From contig JAHWIN010000070.1 of assembly GCA_019322475.1 (NCBI GenBank), forward strand, positions 1 through 29,115: DNA of 29,115 bases, in the 5' to 3' direction. This stretch comes from Candidatus Woesearchaeota archaeon (lineage in GTDB: Archaea; Nanobdellota; Nanobdellia; Woesearchaeales; JACPBV01). The translations under genes and the position numbers were made by a program. Below the pieces are notes generated by a model. That model was not told the origin of the DNA. It was given only the letters and a program-made list of their open reading frames with translations, and did no database searches. Shown in pieces: positions 7,176 to 15,076 of this stretch (position 1 is the first letter of the stretch; every line of letters starts with the position of its first letter).

Positions 7176-10100
7176 ATGGAAGCCCAGCAGCAGATTGAAA
7201 GGTTTAAGGAGATTATAGAAAAAAGCTATCTGGCAGTATTGAACAACAACCTGAGAAAAGACAAAAAGTTCCTTGTTATAGATTTCAGCGAGCTTAGCAA
7301 GTTCGACCCTGAACTGGCAGACATGCTTCTTGAGCAGCCTGAAGACACGATAAAGGCTGCAGAGCTTGCTGTTGAGCAGCTTGACATCGAGAATTCTGAA
7401 AATACAAAGATACGCTTCAGTAACCTACCTGAATCACAGTCGATGATGGTCAGGAACATAAGAAGCAAGCATCTCAACAAGCTGTTCCAGATAGAAGGCA
7501 TAGTAAGGCAGAAATCAGATGTAAGGCCCCAGGTGACCGCTGCCAAGTTTGAATGCCCTTCCTGCGGCAATGTGATAAATGTATTGCAGCTCGACAGCTC
7601 TTTCAAGGAGCCGTCAAGGTGCGGCTGTGGAAGAAAAGGAAAGTTCAGGCTGGTAAGCAAGGAGCTTGTAGATGCGCAAAGGATAATGCTGGAAGAGTCG
7701 CCTGAAAAGCTGGAAGGCGGTGAGCAGCCCAAAAGGATGAATGTTTTCCTGAAGGATGACCTGGTAAGCCCCATATCAGAAAAAAAGACATCTCCCGGAG
7801 CCAAGGTCCGTATCGTGGGCCTGGTAAAAGAGATACCCATAATACTCAGGACAGGGGCAAAATCCACAACGTTTGACCTTTTGATAGAGGCCAACTACAT
7901 AGAGGCTGCTGAAGAAACATTCTCAGAGATAGAGATAACCAAGGAAGAGGAGCTCCAGTTCAGGGAGCTGGCTGAAGACCCCCATTTCTACAAGAAGCTG
8001 TCAGGGTCTATAGCGCCGTCTATCTACGGCCATGACAGGATAAAGGAAGCGATACTCCTCCAGATGGTTGGGGGGATCCATAAGGTAAGGAAAGACGGCG
8101 TAGTAAGCAGGGGGGACATGCATATCCTCCTGATAGGGGATCCTGGCGCAGGCAAATGCTGCGGAAGTGAAACCAAAATAATCCTTGAAAGCGGGGAGAT
8201 TACCAGCATAAGCTCGTTCTATGAAAATGCCTTGCATCATAAAAACACCCTAAACTGTAAAGGGGGCATATTCTCTATAGATGAAAAAGGGCTGAATTTC
8301 ACATCACAGCCGATACGCTTTTGGAAAAGGAAAGCCCCCTCAAGCATGATAAGGATAGTTACATGTTCAGGAAACGAGATAACCATAACTAAAGGCCACC
8401 CATTGTTCACTACAAAAGACGGCCTGATATTCTCTAAAAGAGCGGAGGAATATAAGGAAGGGAGCTACATAGCTGCCCCCTCTAAGCTGGATATAGAAGG
8501 GTCGTTGCAATCCCTGCCTGTTAAACAGCAAAAAACAAAAAAACATGATGATAAAGAGGCAGCATACCGCTGTATCCTTGACGAAAGACACGCCCTGCGC
8601 CTTGGTCGTCTCATAGCAGGTAAAAATAAGAGGAAGGGATCTGAAAGCATAATCCTTCCACCGATAATCTGCAGATCCCCTGACTGCATCCTAAAAGAGT
8701 TCATCAGCTCCCTTTTTGGGCTGAGCGCAAAGATAAAAAAAGAAAAGGAAGAGATAGAGTTCTGTTCCAAAAGCAAAGAGCTGGTTTATGGCCTTAAATA
8801 TGCCCTGCTAAGGTTCGGCATCATCTCTAAAATAGGTCCGTCATCGGGTCCTGGCTCAGATAAAAACAAGATAAAATTGCCTATATTCAGCCTAAAGGTA
8901 AGCAAAGGCTGTTTGATTAGGTACCATAAAAAGATAGGTTTTGTTTCAGATGAAAAAAATAAGCAGTTGAAGAGCCTGATAGAAAAAAAGGATTTCTTAT
9001 GCGATAAGATGGATGTTATTCCTGGGCTTAAGGGCATTCTGAGGATACTAAGAAAAAAATACTGTATTCCATATCCCTCGTTTGGAATCCCCCCGGCTGA
9101 ATACAAAAGCTATGAAAAAGGCGATAAGCTTCCTTCACATCAAAGCTTAAGAAAGATATGCAGGGCATACCTAAAAACAGATGGTTCAAAAAATGACCCC
9201 CTTATAGGGATCCTAAGCCAGGCATCAAAAAGTGAAATATTCTGGGATAGGATAAAGAGAGTAGAAGAGGTAAAGGATTATGAGGGTTATGTCTATGACC
9301 TAGAGATAGAAAGGGTTCACAATTTCGTAGCTAACGGCCTTGTCGCCCACAATTCGGCATTGCTCAAAAGATCGAACATAATAGCCCCAAAATCAAGATA
9401 CATATCAGGCAAAGGAGTTTCCGGAGCCGGCCTCACTGCCGCTGTAGTGAAAGACGAGTTCCTCAAAGGGTGGAGCTTAGAGGCAGGAGCCATGGTATTG
9501 GCGTCCAACGGGATGTGCTGTATAGATGAGATGGACAAGATAAGCCCTGAAGACAGGAGCGCCATGCATGAGGCCATGGAAAATCAGACAGTAAGCATCT
9601 CGAAAGCCAACATCCAGGCCACGCTTATAGCAAGAACGACTGTTCTGGCAGCTGCAAACCCCAAATTCGGAAGGTTCGACCCCTATGGCATAGTTGCAGA
9701 GCAGATAGACCTTCCTCCTGCCCTGATAAACAGGTTTGACCTCATATTCGTGATAAAAGACCTGCCTGATGAGAAAAAAGACGGTCTGCTGGCAAGCCAC
9801 ATCCTTAACCTGCACCAAAGCCCAAAGATGCAGGAGCCCGAGCTTGACACAGAGATGCTGAAGAAGTATATAGGGTATGCAAAAAAGAATATAACGCCCA
9901 AGCTTACAGACGGCGCAATTGAAGAGATAAAAAAATACTACCTCAAGATGAGGGCAAGCGGAAGTGGGGAAGACGGGGTAAAGACGATACCTATATCTGC
10001 AAGGCAGCTTGAAGGGCTGGTAAGGCTTAGTGAATCAAATGCAAGGCTAAGGCTTTCCGAGGAGGTGGCAAGAAAAGATGCCAAAAGGGCGATAGACCTC

Positions 10101-10388
10101 CTGGAATTCTCGCTTATGCAGGTGGGATTTGACAAGGAAACAGGAAAGATAGACATAGACAGGATTGCAACAGGTGTCTCTGCCTCTGCAAGGAACAACA
10201 TCCATGTAGTCAAGGAGATAATAGCAGAGATGGAAAGCAGGGTAGGAAAGACTATCCCGATAGATGATGTTGTTTCTGCAGCAAAAGAGAAAGGGATCAA
10301 GGAAGACAAGGTGGAAGAGGTCATCCAGAAGCTTAAGATAAAAGGGGACCTGTATGAGCCAAGGTCCGGATTTGTATCCCGCATCTGA
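7176..10388 (+). CDS. mcm: MCM replicative helicase containing an intein
   Basis: The 1070-aa precursor would give a 671-aa mature helicase after removal of a 399-aa intein (residues 328-726), normal for archaeal MCM. The N-terminal domain has a zinc ribbon with Cys127, Cys130, Cys149 and Cys151. In the AAA+ domain the Walker A GDPGAGK is split from its Ser by the intein; the joined sequence is GDPGAGKSALLK. Walker B CCIDEMDKI lies near 780-788, sensor 1 AAANPKFGRFDP near 825-838 and the arginine finger INRFDLIF near 849-857. A C-terminal winged helix ends the protein (VVSAAKEKGIKEDKVEEVIQKLK). MCM forms a hexamer that unwinds DNA at replication forks. The gene sits between tbp and an RPA-like gene. 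No clear ribosome-binding site precedes the ATG; the start fits the N-terminal length of the family. Confidence 0.96.
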   Translation: MEAQQQIERFKEIIEKSYLAVLNNNLRKDKKFLVIDFSELSKFDPELADMLLEQPEDTIKAAELAVEQLDIENSENTKIRFSNLPESQSMMVRNIRSKHLNKLFQIEGIVRQKSDVRPQVTAAKFECPSCGNVINVLQLDSSFKEPSRCGCGRKGKFRLVSKELVDAQRIMLEESPEKLEGGEQPKRMNVFLKDDLVSPISEKKTSPGAKVRIVGLVKEIPIILRTGAKSTTFDLLIEANYIEAAEETFSEIEITKEEELQFRELAEDPHFYKKLSGSIAPSIYGHDRIKEAILLQMVGGIHKVRKDGVVSRGDMHILLIGDPGAGKCCGSETKIILESGEITSISSFYENALHHKNTLNCKGGIFSIDEKGLNFTSQPIRFWKRKAPSSMIRIVTCSGNEITITKGHPLFTTKDGLIFSKRAEEYKEGSYIAAPSKLDIEGSLQSLPVKQQKTKKHDDKEAAYRCILDERHALRLGRLIAGKNKRKGSESIILPPIICRSPDCILKEFISSLFGLSAKIKKEKEEIEFCSKSKELVYGLKYALLRFGIISKIGPSSGPGSDKNKIKLPIFSLKVSKGCLIRYHKKIGFVSDEKNKQLKSLIEKKDFLCDKMDVIPGLKGILRILRKKYCIPYPSFGIPPAEYKSYEKGDKLPSHQSLRKICRAYLKTDGSKNDPLIGILSQASKSEIFWDRIKRVEEVKDYEGYVYDLEIERVHNFVANGLVAHNSALLKRSNIIAPKSRYISGKGVSGAGLTAAVVKDEFLKGWSLEAGAMVLASNGMCCIDEMDKISPEDRSAMHEAMENQTVSISKANIQATLIARTTVLAAANPKFGRFDPYGIVAEQIDLPPALINRFDLIFVIKDLPDEKKDGLLASHILNLHQSPKMQEPELDTEMLKKYIGYAKKNITPKLTDGAIEEIKKYYLKMRASGSGEDGVKTIPISARQLEGLVRLSESNARLRLSEEVARKDAKRAIDLLEFSLMQVGFDKETGKIDIDRIATGVSASARNNIHVVKEIIAEMESRVGKTIPIDDVVSAAKEKGIKEDKVEEVIQKLKIKGDLYEPRSGFVSRI
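8157..9353 (+). mobile_element. Intein in the MCM Walker A motif, endonuclease domain probably decayed
   Basis: The 399-residue insertion starts at Cys328 (CCGSETKIILESGE, block A) and ends at His725-Asn726 (VHNFVANGLVAHN, blocks F and G), with Ser727 as the +1 nucleophile. Block B has the T-x-x-H motif ITKGHPL (Thr405, His408). All residues needed for self-splicing are present. The central region resembles a LAGLIDADG homing endonuclease. The first motif reads LRLGRLIAGKNKRKG and the second FISSLFGLSAKIKK, so the acidic catalytic residues expected in both appear lost, although SKSKELVYGLKYALLRFGI after the second motif is well kept. Insertion at a P-loop lysine is a common intein site because the target is highly conserved. 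Confidence 0.9.
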
Positions 10389-10410
10389 ATGCCAGGGTGC
10401 TTCCAAAAAC

Positions 10411-10419
10411 TATTTAAAT
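10411..10419 (+). promoter_or_regulatory. TATA box of the RPA-like gene
   Basis: TATTTAAAT lies just after the mcm stop, preceded by CCAAAAAC. The predicted start near 10440 leaves a leader of about 20 nt before the ATG at 10459. This shows the gene can be transcribed apart from mcm. Confidence 0.5.
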
Positions 10420-10458
10420 AATAAGGATTGCTTTTTCTTTGGGGGATTGTTTAAAGAG

Positions 10459-11118
10459 ATGGAAAAATCACAGAAAAGGCAGGTAGCTTATAAGGTCCAG
10501 ATAGGAGACATAATAAGCGGAGAATATGTAAAAGAAGAAGGTGAATGGATGCCTAATTATGTCCTGATAGGAAACAAAAAGGTTTCCCGTGTAAATCTTA
10601 TGGCTGTAGTTGTTTCAAAGCAGGACTTAGAGAATACTAATTACCAAAACATCATGATTGACGATGGCTCAGGAAGGATATCTATAAGAAGCTTTGAAGA
10701 AAGCTCCAATTTTGATGGCATCAGGGTAGGAGACTTCATCCTGCTCGTAGGAAGGCCAAGAGAATATTTCAATGAAAAATATATCGTCTCTGAGATACTG
10801 AAGAAGGTAAACGACCGGCTGTGGGTAGAGGTAAGGAAGCTGGAGATGGAAAAGGAGAGGGATGTAAAAAAACCTAAAAAAGAAGGTGAAAAAAAAGCAG
10901 ATATGCAGGATGATGCTTCGCCTTCCAAAACGGGAGCTATAGATTCTGTCCAAAGCTTAATCGATCTTATAAAAGAAGGCGATCTTGGTGGGGGAGCGGA
11001 CATTCAGGAGATAATACAAAAGTCTAAAATGAGTGAAGCAGAAGGGATGATAACCCGGCTGCTGAAAGAAGGGGAGATATTTGAGATTAAGCCGGGTAAG
11101 ATCAAGGTTCTAGAATAA
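10459..11118 (+). CDS. RPA32-like OB-fold single-stranded DNA-binding protein
   Basis: A 219-aa protein. Residues about 25-120 form an OB fold (SRVNLMAVVVSKQDL, IMIDDGSGRISIRSF, VGDFILLVGRPREYF, KYIVSEI) like the tRNA_anti/RPA2 type. A Lys/Glu-rich linker follows near 125-160. The C-terminal 55 residues look like the winged helix of RPA32 (IQEIIQKSKMSEAEGMITRL). The likely role is coating single-stranded DNA during replication, fitting the MCM gene upstream. A longer frame opens at 10354 inside mcm, but it precedes the TATA box, so I start at ATG 10459. A TTG at 10447 behind GGGGG is a possible alternative. The 3' end overlaps the convergent SpoIIM-like gene by 9 nt. Confidence 0.8.
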   Translation: MEKSQKRQVAYKVQIGDIISGEYVKEEGEWMPNYVLIGNKKVSRVNLMAVVVSKQDLENTNYQNIMIDDGSGRISIRSFEESSNFDGIRVGDFILLVGRPREYFNEKYIVSEILKKVNDRLWVEVRKLEMEKERDVKKPKKEGEKKADMQDDASPSKTGAIDSVQSLIDLIKEGDLGGGADIQEIIQKSKMSEAEGMITRLLKEGEIFEIKPGKIKVLE

Positions 11119-11943
11119 TACTGGAGTTATAAAGACCTCTATAAGTGCTGCTACCAAAAGCACAGCCAGGGATAAAAGGAGCATGTCTGTAGAATCCATC
11201 AGGACATGATGGAATTTCTTTGACCTAAAATCATGCTTTATTATTGCTATTGATATTATGCCCGCAGCTAAACCCCCTATAAAATAAGCGAGTATTTCAG
11301 GTATTCCATGGATCATATACCTTAAGATGCCAAGCGAAGTCATCTTAAAATAAAGTGCAAAGCCCGGAGAATTAGAGATGTTGCTTCTTACAAAATTGCC
11401 TATCGCCGTCCCTATTACAGACGCATTCCAGGTTAGGATGAATATTGCCCCAAAGCCGTATATAAAAGCAAAGATTATGCAAAGTATAAGGACCTTGACA
11501 TTATTTAGGAATATCCTTGAAAACAATGAAAATTGGTTGATGCTCTGCCCGGTTATCTGCGTATTTATGTCTGTGATTGTCTTTGTCTGTATGGAAAAAA
11601 GAACATTGGTTATGTTGGCAGGAAGAAAGATGTACCAAAGGGTAAAAGATATGGTTATCCCCAAAAAGAGGTATATGAAGAAAGAAAGCGCCTTCCCATG
11701 CTCCTTTATAAGTAGTTTTTCGTCATTTATCGACATATCCTTTTTTTCCTCAAGCTTCATCGTCCCGTACATTATAGGGACGCAAGCCGTAACTGTCAGG
11801 AAGACCATGACCAGGCTGGCATGTGACTTAAAGATCCACAGGCTAAGGATTACAGCAAGAGAAGAATAGAACATGCCTATAAAAAACATCTCCCAGGGCT
11901 TTCTCTCTGCCTTGAAGGGATTGAGGAGGGATTCTACTACCAT
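11110..11943 (-). CDS. SpoIIM/DUF95-family integral membrane protein
   Basis: A 277-aa protein with five or six hydrophobic segments, including FFIGMFYSSLAVILSLWIF, FFIYLFLGITISFTLWYI, VLILCIIFAFIYGFGAIFIL, ILAYFIGGLAAGIISIAII and a C-terminal LLLSLAVLLVAALIEVFI. The NNVKVLILCIIFAFIYGFGAIFIL and HGIPEILAYFIGG stretches match stage II sporulation protein M relatives, which are widespread in archaea that do not sporulate. The archaeal function is unknown; membrane remodelling or transport support is speculation. It is 42 bp downstream of the FabG-like gene, but a TATA box at 11970-11977 implies a separate, near-leaderless transcript. Confidence 0.8.
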   Translation of the reverse strand: MVVESLLNPFKAERKPWEMFFIGMFYSSLAVILSLWIFKSHASLVMVFLTVTACVPIMYGTMKLEEKKDMSINDEKLLIKEHGKALSFFIYLFLGITISFTLWYIFLPANITNVLFSIQTKTITDINTQITGQSINQFSLFSRIFLNNVKVLILCIIFAFIYGFGAIFILTWNASVIGTAIGNFVRSNISNSPGFALYFKMTSLGILRYMIHGIPEILAYFIGGLAAGIISIAIIKHDFRSKKFHHVLMDSTDMLLLSLAVLLVAALIEVFITPVLF

Positions 11944-11969
11944 AGTGGTATTTGTTCTGTATGCGCCAT

Positions 11970-11977
11970 TTATATAA
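11970..11977 (-). promoter_or_regulatory. TATA box of the SpoIIM-like gene
   Basis: The minus strand reads TTATATAA with its centre about 30 nt before the ATG at 11943, predicting a start only a few bases ahead of the codon. Confidence 0.5.
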
Positions 11978-11985
11978 TTTATGTT

Positions 11986-12720
11986 TTAAAAGCTTATCCC
12001 GCCGTCTACCTTCAGGACCATCCCCGAGATATACCTTGCTTCATCAGAAGCCAAAAACTTGACTGCATTGGCAACATCAGCAGGCTGCCCTATCTCCTTT
12101 AAAGGTATAAGCTCGAGCACCTGCGCCAGCATCTCCATAGGTATCTTATCTGTCATAGCTGACTTGATAAAGCCCGGAGCGACAGCATTCACTGTTATCT
12201 TCCTCTTGCCTATCTCTTTTGCAAGGCTTTTTGTAAATCCTATAACCCCTGCCTTTGTAGAAGCATAATTTGTCTGGCCAAAATTCCCTGATATCCCGGC
12301 CACAGAGCTTATGTTGATGATCCTCCCTCCGTCAGGTATAAGCTCAAGGACGTTCCTTGTGACGTTAAAAAGGCTGTTAAGGTTTACATTGATGACTGGA
12401 TACCACTCCTCAGGCTCCATCTTCTTCAATGTCCTGTCCTTTGTTATCCCTGCATTATTGACCAAGATGTCTACCTGGTTGAACTTCTCTTTTATAGTTT
12501 CAGCCATCTTCTTGCAGCTCTCGAAATCTGAGACATCTGCCTCGATAAAGGCTGCCTCTACGCCCACCCCCTTAAGCTCCCCTACAGTCTTAAGGGCCTC
12601 TTCTTTCATCTGGCCTATGTCATTGATTATTATGTTGCAGCCTTCCCCTGCAAGAGCAAGCGCCATTTCTTTCCCTAAGCCTCTTGCAGCTCCGGTTATC
12701 AAAGCATTTTTTCCTTTCAT
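11986..12720 (-). CDS. FabG-like 3-oxoacyl reductase (SDR family)
   Basis: A 244-aa classical short-chain dehydrogenase/reductase. The nucleotide-binding TGAARGLG is at 9-16, NNAG at 88-91, Asn114, and the catalytic Ser139 with Tyr152-x3-Lys156 (NYASTK). The closing GQPADVANAVKFLASDEARYISG and VDGG follow the FabG pattern. It probably reduces a 3-oxoacyl thioester to the 3-hydroxy form, with NADPH or NADH. Substrate carrier (CoA or ACP) is not visible. The strong ribosome-binding site GAGGTG is 6 nt before the ATG. It is the distal acyl enzyme of the cluster, 50 bp after a thiolase gene. Assignment to the family is firm; exact substrate is inferred from neighbours. Confidence 0.9.
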   Translation of the reverse strand: MKGKNALITGAARGLGKEMALALAGEGCNIIINDIGQMKEEALKTVGELKGVGVEAAFIEADVSDFESCKKMAETIKEKFNQVDILVNNAGITKDRTLKKMEPEEWYPVINVNLNSLFNVTRNVLELIPDGGRIINISSVAGISGNFGQTNYASTKAGVIGFTKSLAKEIGKRKITVNAVAPGFIKSAMTDKIPMEMLAQVLELIPLKEIGQPADVANAVKFLASDEARYISGMVLKVDGGISF

Positions 12721-12770
12721 TTAAAGCACCTCGTCAAGTTTATTATCATCTTATCCCTTATCTTCATTGC

Positions 12771-13892
12771 CTACCTTTTCTTTATCACGTGGGTTGTTAC
12801 TGTTCCCCCCACGCCGCCTATATTATGGGCCAGGGCAGTATTTGTTCTTGTAAGCTGCCTGTCTCCTGCTTCCCCCCTCATCTGCTCCGCAATCTCATGT
12901 ATCTGGCTTAACCCTGTTGCTGAGGGCGGATGTCCCTTTGCCTTTAGGCCGCCCGAAGCGTTTACAGGAAGCCTGCCGTCTATATTGACGATCCCGTCCC
13001 TTATCAGCCTGGCTCCCTCCCCTTTCCTTGCAAACCCAAGATCCTCATAGCTGATAAGTTCGACTATGGTAAAGGCATCGTGAAGCTCGGCAAAATCTAT
13101 GTCTTTTGGAGAACAGCCTGCCTGCTTGAATGCAATTTCGGAAGAGGAGCACGTTGCATCCCATCTTGTCATGTCCTCGCTTTCAAAGGGTGCAACCCTG
13201 TCTGTAGAAAGCCCTGACCCTGTGATCTCGATGTCTGACTTATCCTTTGAAAGGACAACAGCTGCTGCCCCGTCGACACTTATGCTGCAGTCCATCACCC
13301 TTAAAGGGGAAGCTGCAACCTTGGAATTTTTTATGTCTTCCAAAGAGACCTTTTTCTTGTAAAACCTGGCCTTGGGATTCAAAAAGCCGTTTGAATGGTT
13401 CTTATAGGATATCAAAGCCAGGTCATCTGTGGTGGTGTCTGGAAACCGATTAAGGTAGTCCCCTGCTACCAAGGCAGCTGATGCTGGAGCTATAAGCCCA
13501 TGCGGCTGCTCCCATCTCGACTCCATGGCCATCATGAACTCGTCCAGAACAGCATCTGACTTGCAGGTCATCAGCTTCTCTACTCCTACTATCAGGACAT
13601 TATCATAGCCAAGCTGGTTTGCCACCCACAAAGCATGCCCTCCGCCCGCACATCCTGCAGGCACTCTTATTATCGGCTTGTTTGTTCTGAACATTGAGCT
13701 AAGCATGCCTGCAAAATGCCTCTGCTTCTCTATGGAAAAAAACCACTCTATTGAAGAGCAGACAACAGCATCTATCTTATTGAAGCTCGTATCTGCGTCA
13801 TTAAGCGCTTCTAAGCAGGAATCATAGGCAAGCTGGTGTGAAAGCTTGCCTGAAACCCCAAACTTGGTCATGCCTGTTCCTTTTATGTACAT
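12771..13892 (-). CDS. Thiolase-family enzyme, paralog 1
   Basis: A 373-aa protein of the archaeal acetyl-CoA acetyltransferase/SCP-x-like thiolase type. It begins YIKGTGMTKFGV; the nucleophilic Cys81 lies in VPAGCAGGG. His residues fall in AELHDAF and in GGLKAKGHP, and the end reads ALAHNIGGVGGT. The classical second Cys is replaced by the HNIGG motif, normal for this subfamily. The likely reaction is condensation or cleavage of acyl-CoA. It starts 1 nt after the stop of the DUF35-like/DUF362 gene, so the two are coupled. A close paralog lies on the other side of that gene. Whether the pair work as a heteromer or on different chain lengths is unknown. Confidence 0.9.
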   Translation of the reverse strand: MYIKGTGMTKFGVSGKLSHQLAYDSCLEALNDADTSFNKIDAVVCSSIEWFFSIEKQRHFAGMLSSMFRTNKPIIRVPAGCAGGGHALWVANQLGYDNVLIVGVEKLMTCKSDAVLDEFMMAMESRWEQPHGLIAPASAALVAGDYLNRFPDTTTDDLALISYKNHSNGFLNPKARFYKKKVSLEDIKNSKVAASPLRVMDCSISVDGAAAVVLSKDKSDIEITGSGLSTDRVAPFESEDMTRWDATCSSSEIAFKQAGCSPKDIDFAELHDAFTIVELISYEDLGFARKGEGARLIRDGIVNIDGRLPVNASGGLKAKGHPPSATGLSQIHEIAEQMRGEAGDRQLTRTNTALAHNIGGVGGTVTTHVIKKR

Positions 13893-13893
13893 C

Positions 13894-15024
13894 TTAATTG
13901 CCTTTGATAAGCTTTGAGCCTATTGGCTGTTTTATGTCTCTTCTCAGGGCGTCTAGCTCATTCCCTATGAACCTTATCTTGGAAATATCGGTTTCCCCAA
14001 GGCCCAGCTTTCCAGCCAGCTCAACATAAGGCAGCTTCCTAAGGCACAATATTTCCTGGACTGCCTTATCATGGACTGCTGGATTCCTTGCAGCAAGTAT
14101 AAGGTTATAGAATCCTGGTTCCCCGTATTGTGCAGGCCCGTTTCCCTGCATCCCTATTGACGCATCTCCTATGGTTATGAATTTAGGGAGTGTATTAGGG
14201 AGGGCCGCTAGTGCTAAAACTGCCTTTTTTGGGTCTTTTGAAAGCTCAGTAAATGTTTTTTTCGAAAGAAAACGTGTAAGGTTTTCAAACGCCCCATTGA
14301 TCCCAAGGGTCATGTCAGTCTTTATCACAGGAACATTAAAGATGATATCCTTATCATCAACTATGCTGCTTGCCTCAAAGCTAAACTCCCTCTCCTTTTT
14401 TTCTTGGAATTCTGTAGTTGATATATCAACATGGTTTATTCCAAACTTTGAGATTATATCTTTTATGCCTGATTTTGCTTCTGCCTTCTCAAGCGGCAAA
14501 AAAAAGCTCTGCTCAGCAACTGTGATATTCTCTTTTTTTGCCCCCAGCTCAAGAAGGTACTGCACCAAGGCGGCAATAACTTTTGGATTGGTGCATATCC
14601 CTATATAAGGGTAGCCTGGGACTGAAATGTTTGGCTTGATAAGTATCCTCTTACTCTCATCTATGCTTATGCCCCCTATAAGCTCCAATGCCTCCTTTAC
14701 GGCTTCATAAAAATCATATTTTATCTTGATTACTGAAACTGCATCCTCAGAAGAGTCAGGCTTATCATTATACACCTCCCCTACCCCATAATCCTTGATA
14801 GTCTTCTTAGGCATCCTGTTGCCGTGCTCATCCTGCAGGATAAGAATATTATAAGGGACTATTGGATGTGGTGGGCAGCCAACATTAACCTTTGTAGCCC
14901 CTATGACCTTCAGCTTGCTGCCTATCTGCTTGTTTATGCTGCTGTTGCAGTATAAGCACTTCTCAACCGGATGTATCCACTTCTTTCCGCAATTATTGCA
15001 TACCCATCTTATTGTCTTAGTCAT
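13894..15024 (-). CDS. DUF35-like zinc ribbon/OB domain fused to DUF362
   Basis: A 376-aa protein with two parts. Residues 1-80 have a zinc ribbon (Cys9, Cys12, Cys23, Cys26) and an OB-like stretch (KVIGATKVNVGCPPHPIVPY, then NILILQDEHGNRMPKK). This matches DUF35, the small protein that bridges thiolase and HMG-CoA synthase or other acyl-CoA enzymes in archaea. Residues about 105-370 match DUF362: RILIKPNISVPG, TNPKVIAALVQYLLELGA, FNVPVIKTDMTLGINGAFENL, and ITIGDASIGMQGNGPAQYG. DUF362 function is unknown. The position between two thiolases fits the DUF35-like part scaffolding them, with the DUF362 part adding an activity. The DUF35 match is by pattern and is weaker than the DUF362 match. Confidence 0.8.
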   Translation of the reverse strand: MTKTIRWVCNNCGKKWIHPVEKCLYCNSSINKQIGSKLKVIGATKVNVGCPPHPIVPYNILILQDEHGNRMPKKTIKDYGVGEVYNDKPDSSEDAVSVIKIKYDFYEAVKEALELIGGISIDESKRILIKPNISVPGYPYIGICTNPKVIAALVQYLLELGAKKENITVAEQSFFLPLEKAEAKSGIKDIISKFGINHVDISTTEFQEKKEREFSFEASSIVDDKDIIFNVPVIKTDMTLGINGAFENLTRFLSKKTFTELSKDPKKAVLALAALPNTLPKFITIGDASIGMQGNGPAQYGEPGFYNLILAARNPAVHDKAVQEILCLRKLPYVELAGKLGLGETDISKIRFIGNELDALRRDIKQPIGSKLIKGN

Positions 15025-15051
15025 TTTTCTTCATCCTCATTCATCCTCATA
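15025..15051 (-). promoter_or_regulatory. Tandem 10-bp repeat with duplicated ribosome-binding motif and nine-codon ORF
   Basis: On the minus strand ATGAGGATGA occurs twice in direct succession just before the DUF35-like/DUF362 start. Each copy offers a GAGG ribosome-binding motif. The first ATG opens a 9-codon frame (MRMNEDEEK) whose TGA overlaps the ATG of the large gene as ATGA, so re-initiation is possible. This may tune translation, or it may simply be a short duplication. Confidence 0.4.
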
Positions 15052-15076
15052 AAACTGTTACCCTGATGATTTTTTA

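Noticed and set aside
8157..9353. Frameshift or chimera in mcm
   Set aside because: The insertion has precise intein ends and splicing motifs and keeps frame throughout.
10354..10458. Longer N-terminus for the RPA-like protein, starting inside mcm
   Set aside because: The TATA box at 10411 lies downstream of that start and the added residues have no family match.
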